Shown here piece by piece: positions 6,311 through 8,734 of a stretch of 8,734 bases of DNA (within the stretch, counting starts at the first letter, position 1; each line of letters starts with the position of its first letter). The notes under the pieces are model-generated. The model worked only from the letters and a program-made list of their open reading frames with translations. It was not told the origin of the DNA and ran no database searches. The position numbers were made by a program, and so were the translations under genes. This stretch comes from DAIRDK01 sp035403225 (GTDB lineage Bacteria > Bacteroidota > Bacteroidia > Bacteroidales > FEN-979): NCBI GenBank assembly GCA_035403225.1, contig DAONET010000053.1:1-8734 (forward strand), given 5' to 3'.

Positions 6311-6503
6311 GGGCTAGGGGAAAGATACAAAAAACTGGCTGGTTCATAAGAAACTTTTGAAAATATTTGGAAATTTGGAAAATATTTAGTAAATCGCATC
6401 CTTATTTTACAAACCGCATGCGGCGCATGATAATAATTTTATTCCGGGGTTAGCGCGCAGGGACAGCAGGATGAGCGGCATTTGTGGATTTACATGGCTT
6501 TGC
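6311..6503. other. Intergenic tract without a recognisable gene
   Basis: I see no plausible coding region here. The tract has an AT-rich stretch with a repeated TTTGGAAA (about 6367-6379), the 10-bp palindrome CCGCATGCGG (6414-6423) beside GCGCATG, and a short GC-rich segment at about 6437-6480. None could be assigned a function. Confidence 0.5.
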
Positions 6504-6525
6504 TTATTTATTGACTGATAAATAA
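6504..6525. promoter_or_regulatory. AT-rich inverted repeat upstream of the YD-repeat gene
   Basis: TTATTTAT (6504-6511) and ATAAATAA (6518-6525) are perfect inverted repeats around TGACTG. They lie 31 nt before the ATG at 6557, within the region where a promoter would be expected, so an operator or leader hairpin is possible. AT-rich inverted repeats also arise by chance. Confidence 0.35.
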
Positions 6526-6556
6526 TTGAAATCATCGTTTTAAAATCCAAATAATC

Positions 6557-6841
6557 ATGGGTACATGGATTTTCATTGATTCAAAAGACGAAGGAGGCAT
6601 TTCCCCTTCGGAAGGTAAACTACGTAAAGTTGTTTTTATCTGTATTGTTTTCTTTCATGTTTCACTGATGGCTGTCGGTCAGATGGTGAACGGGCAGGAC
6701 TCACCCGGATGGGAGTCGTGGAAATATGCCGGAGATCGGGGGACTTCAACATTTTCACCTTTTTCGACGGAGTGGCGATGGGATACGATTCTTTGTTACG
6801 ACACCCTCAGCCTGAGCAACCGGTTGACCCGCATCTTTGGC
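6557..6841 (+). pseudogene. N-terminal signal-peptide fragment of the frameshifted YD-repeat gene
   Basis: This frame carries a 20-residue hydrophilic start, then a signal peptide (LRKVVFICIVFFHVSLMAVGQ at about 22-42) and a sequence through WRWDTILCYDTLSLSNRLTRIFG that suits the start of a secreted protein. Beyond about 6841 the frame turns into low-quality sequence until its stop at 7072, while the repeat domain continues in the frame one base earlier. One extra C at 6841 would read IFG-RNG and join the two into a single protein with one more 29-residue repeat in register. The open frame formally runs to 7072. The long N-terminal stretch before the hydrophobic core is unusual, so the start could be elsewhere. 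Confidence 0.55.
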
Positions 6842-8052
6842 GCAATGGTATGGATTTCAACACCCTGTCGGAACAGTGGGATAACGGGACCTGGATCAAC
6901 TCTTACCAGGAATCATACACCTATAATGCCAACGGCGATCCCCTCTCTTCGTTACGGCAAATCTGGGTCGATAATACCTGGCAAAATGATAACCGGTGGG
7001 CCTATGGGTATTATCCCAATGGGAATTTGGATTATTTCTGGAGAGAAGTCTGGCAATCGGACGAATGGGTGAAATACTGGAGATATACGATGTCATACGG
7101 TCCAAACGGGAAAGAAGATTCCGTAATCATGGAATCGGAGCAGAATAATGAATGGGTTAAGGACCACTTATGGTTATATTCCTATGATACCAGCGGCAAT
7201 ATATTGATCCGACTTACAAAATTATGGTCAGGTGCGGACTGGGAACCCGGTTACCGGGAATCAAATACGTATAACAACCAGGGAAATGTTTTAGTCAGTC
7301 TTGGCGAATCCTGGCAAGGTTCTTCCTGGGGGAACTTCGCCAGACAATCCTATACCTATGATTCGGCCGGGAACAGGTTAACCTACCAAATGGAATTATG
7401 GCAATGGGGCGAATGGGTGAATAATTGGTTATTCCAGTACCAATATGATGCGGCAGGGAACAAGATTACAGAAATGGAGCAGTCATGGGGAATCAATGAA
7501 TGGATTAATTCCAACAAAACGATGTATACGTATGATACAAGTGGAAACCAGCTAACGAAGATGTATCTGGACTGGGAGATGGGATATTCGGTTTGGATAA
7601 GAAACTATAAACAAACGTATTCTTATGATTCCTATGGAAATTCGATTACCGCCCGGTATGATAAATGGGATGTCACAAATAGCGAGTGGGTACCCTTTGT
7701 CGGCGACCTAACAGTGTATTTTAACAAAAACTGGGATCAGACCCTGAACACTCACCAATATGCAGCGACCATCTCACCGGTCATTGTTTCCACCGGGCCG
7801 GAGATCCCTTCGCCCGGATTCAACCTTTACCCCAATCCTGCGACGTCGGCAGTGACGATACAGTCAGGACTGATCACACCCGGTCAACCTGCACAAATTA
7901 CCATTTATAACCTTCAGTGGCAACCTGTTCTGACAAAATCCACCACCGCTCAAACGAAAAGGATCGATCTTAACGGGTTAGCTGACGGTATTTATTTTGT
8001 AAAAGTGACTATAGAAGGAAAAAGTCAGATACGAAAACTGGTGAAGAGATAA
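6709..8052 (+). CDS. T9SS cargo protein with nine 29-31 residue YD/W repeats (5' end frameshifted)
   Basis: The open frame gives 447 residues, but the first 44 or so (to about 6840) are probably out of frame. From 6916 there are seven consecutive 29-residue repeats (YxYxxxGN at positions 1-8, W at 17, W at 22), then two of 31 residues, ending at 7710. The pattern is a YD-repeat-like unit, shorter than in Rhs proteins and with two tryptophans. A T9SS type A sorting domain follows (FNLYPNPA at 7819 to the end, closing GIYFVKVTIEGKSQIRKLVKR). The mature protein is inferred to be an exported, surface or released repeat protein, perhaps binding glycans or another surface; no catalytic motif is visible. 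The signal peptide needed for export lies upstream in another frame, so the gene is either recently inactivated or carries a sequencing error. It is convergent with the TauE-like gene. Confidence 0.75.
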   Translation: MGVVEICRRSGDFNIFTFFDGVAMGYDSLLRHPQPEQPVDPHLWRNGMDFNTLSEQWDNGTWINSYQESYTYNANGDPLSSLRQIWVDNTWQNDNRWAYGYYPNGNLDYFWREVWQSDEWVKYWRYTMSYGPNGKEDSVIMESEQNNEWVKDHLWLYSYDTSGNILIRLTKLWSGADWEPGYRESNTYNNQGNVLVSLGESWQGSSWGNFARQSYTYDSAGNRLTYQMELWQWGEWVNNWLFQYQYDAAGNKITEMEQSWGINEWINSNKTMYTYDTSGNQLTKMYLDWEMGYSVWIRNYKQTYSYDSYGNSITARYDKWDVTNSEWVPFVGDLTVYFNKNWDQTLNTHQYAATISPVIVSTGPEIPSPGFNLYPNPATSAVTIQSGLITPGQPAQITIYNLQWQPVLTKSTTAQTKRIDLNGLADGIYFVKVTIEGKSQIRKLVKR

Positions 8053-8072
8053 TTCCGATTCGCCAAACCGAT

Positions 8073-8107
8073 CGCATTTTGCATTTCACAGTTCGCACTT
8101 GGCCAGG
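8073..8107 (+). repeat. Four-unit heptamer array with GGCCAGG end
   Basis: Units CGCATTT (8073), TGCATTT (8080), CACAGTT (8087) and CGCACTT (8094) are followed by GGCCAGG (8101-8107). AAACCGAT precedes it, resembling the AAC-AAT tail that follows the hairpins. It fills most of the 69-bp gap between the convergent YD-repeat and TauE-like genes. Confidence 0.8.
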
Positions 8108-8121
8108 CGCCTATGTTGCTG

Positions 8122-8484
8122 CTATTTTCCAAAGACCATTTTAAGCCCAATGATAATGATGATGATTCCAAACACTTTTGTAAGTACTTCCGGTGAAAGT
8201 TTAATAGCCATTTTACTTCCCAGATAACTTCCTGCCAAAAAACTAACGCACAGAATAGCGGCTACTTTAAAATCGACCTCTCCGGCTTTATAATAATTAT
8301 AAACTGCCAGAGCTCCAATGGGGGGTAACATCATAGCCAGAGAAGTTCCCTGGGAAGCATGTTGGGTCATTCCAAGAAAATAAACCAGACAGGGAACGAC
8401 AATAAGTCCGCCCCCTATCCCAATGAAACCACTCAGGGTTCCGGCAAAGACACCAATGATCAGGATAATGATAATCGTTTCCAT
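8122..8484 (-). CDS. Half-length TauE/SafE (TSUP) family membrane protein
   Basis: Read from METII at 8484, the product has 120 residues. The opening GTLSGFIGIGGGLIVVP (15-31) is the signature of the TauE/SafE family of sulfite/organosulfur-anion exporters. QGTSLAMMLPP (45-55) and the hydrophobic segments at about 4-24, 45-63, 72-90 and 102-118 fit four membrane spans. Typical members have about 250 residues with two such repeats; this one is a single repeat with clean ends, so it would have to work as a dimer, or it is a truncated gene. Substrate cannot be told from sequence. An upstream ATG at 8517 adds 11 polar residues (MNHNPTCKKLN); METII is preferred because it places the hydrophobic segment next to the start. 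The gene is AT-rich and has no obvious partner. Confidence 0.82.
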   Translation of the reverse strand: METIIIILIIGVFAGTLSGFIGIGGGLIVVPCLVYFLGMTQHASQGTSLAMMLPPIGALAVYNYYKAGEVDFKVAAILCVSFLAGSYLGSKMAIKLSPEVLTKVFGIIIIIIGLKMVFGK

Positions 8485-8637
8485 ATTGAGCTTCTTACAG
8501 GTAGGGTTATGATTCATATTACAGCATTATTCGATGCATCTTCTTTTCGGAAAATGATCCTGGTTATCACCATTTCTCTGTTAAAAGTATGAATATTTGT
8601 CATTTCATCTCCCAAAAATCACCGGGTGCAAACCAAT

Positions 8638-8672
8638 CGCACTTCGCAGTTCACAGTTCGCACTTGGTCAGG
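8638..8672 (+). repeat. Four-unit heptamer array with GGTCAGG end
   Basis: Units CGCACTT (8638), CGCAGTT (8645), CACAGTT (8652) and CGCACTT (8659) are followed by GGTCAGG (8666-8672). It is preceded by GGTGCAAACCAATC (8625-8638), which looks like hairpin B and its tail with the middle deleted. It ends 6 nt from the stop codon of the gene at the window edge. The rest of the gap from 8485 to 8624 shows nothing I can assign. Confidence 0.8.
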
Positions 8673-8678
8673 TAACCG

Positions 8679-8734
8679 CTATTGTTTGAGGAATTTTGCG
8701 TGCAGGATGGGACCGGATTCGGATGAGAAGGAAA
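8679..8734 (-). CDS. C-terminal end of a gene cut by the window edge, possibly a T9SS cargo
   Basis: One minus-strand frame reads SFSSESGPILHAKFLKQ and stops at 8679. The run of polar residues, the glycine and the final KFLKQ resemble the last strand of T9SS type A sorting domains. Only 17 residues are visible, so this is a guess from composition and position. The alternatives are another C-terminus or no gene at all. Confidence 0.35.
   Translation of the reverse strand, partial: SFSSESGPILHAKFLKQ

Noticed and set aside
6820..6860. Programmed ribosomal frameshift in the YD-repeat gene
   Set aside because: There is no slippery heptamer or convincing downstream structure at the switch; a lost base or sequencing error is simpler.

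Overview
The window looks like a chromosomal segment of a member of the Bacteroidota, probably an uncultured Bacteroidales-like or related lineage. Three things point there. Two genes end in a type IX secretion (T9SS) type A sorting domain, and a third such tail may be cut by the right edge. The tRNA-Glu gene has a textbook Bacteroidetes promoter (TTTG, 19 nt, TAnnTTTG). The start codons lack clear Shine-Dalgarno sequences.

Layout, left to right. 56-1909 (+) is a secreted protein with three Asp-box motifs and a T9SS tail. 1960-2081 is the promoter and gene of tRNA-Glu(TTC). 2082-2737 holds no gene but is packed with repeats: a heptamer array, a two-hairpin module identical to the end of a transposon further on, and a long hairpin with a GC-rich block. 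2738-3754 (-) is a secreted alpha/beta hydrolase of the proline iminopeptidase type. 4007-5296 (+) is an Omp85/BamA-type outer membrane barrel without POTRA domains. 5389-6022 is an IS200/IS605-like (RAYT-like) element with an intact HUH Y1 transposase on the minus strand, bracketed by inverted two-hairpin arms. 6023-6556 is intergenic and holds a possible eroded gene, a hairpin-plus-heptamer repeat and an inverted repeat. 6557-8052 (+) is a T9SS cargo gene made of 29-residue YD/W repeats; its signal peptide lies in a different frame from its body. 8122-8484 (-) is a half-length TauE/SafE membrane protein. The right edge probably holds the last residues of another minus-strand gene.

There is no obvious operon: the genes are solitary, mostly convergent or divergent, and share only an envelope or secretion theme. 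The most striking content is between the genes. A dispersed family of 7-nt-period arrays, mostly with the unit order CGCAYTT, YGCABTT, CACAGTT, CGCAYTT and then GGYCAGG, lies just 3' of the tRNA and of several genes. In three places it abuts full or decayed copies of the hairpins that flank the transposase. This suggests one composite repeat family, possibly mobilised by this transposase, with both autonomous and non-autonomous copies in the same 9 kb. That link is an inference; the repeats themselves are read directly from the sequence.
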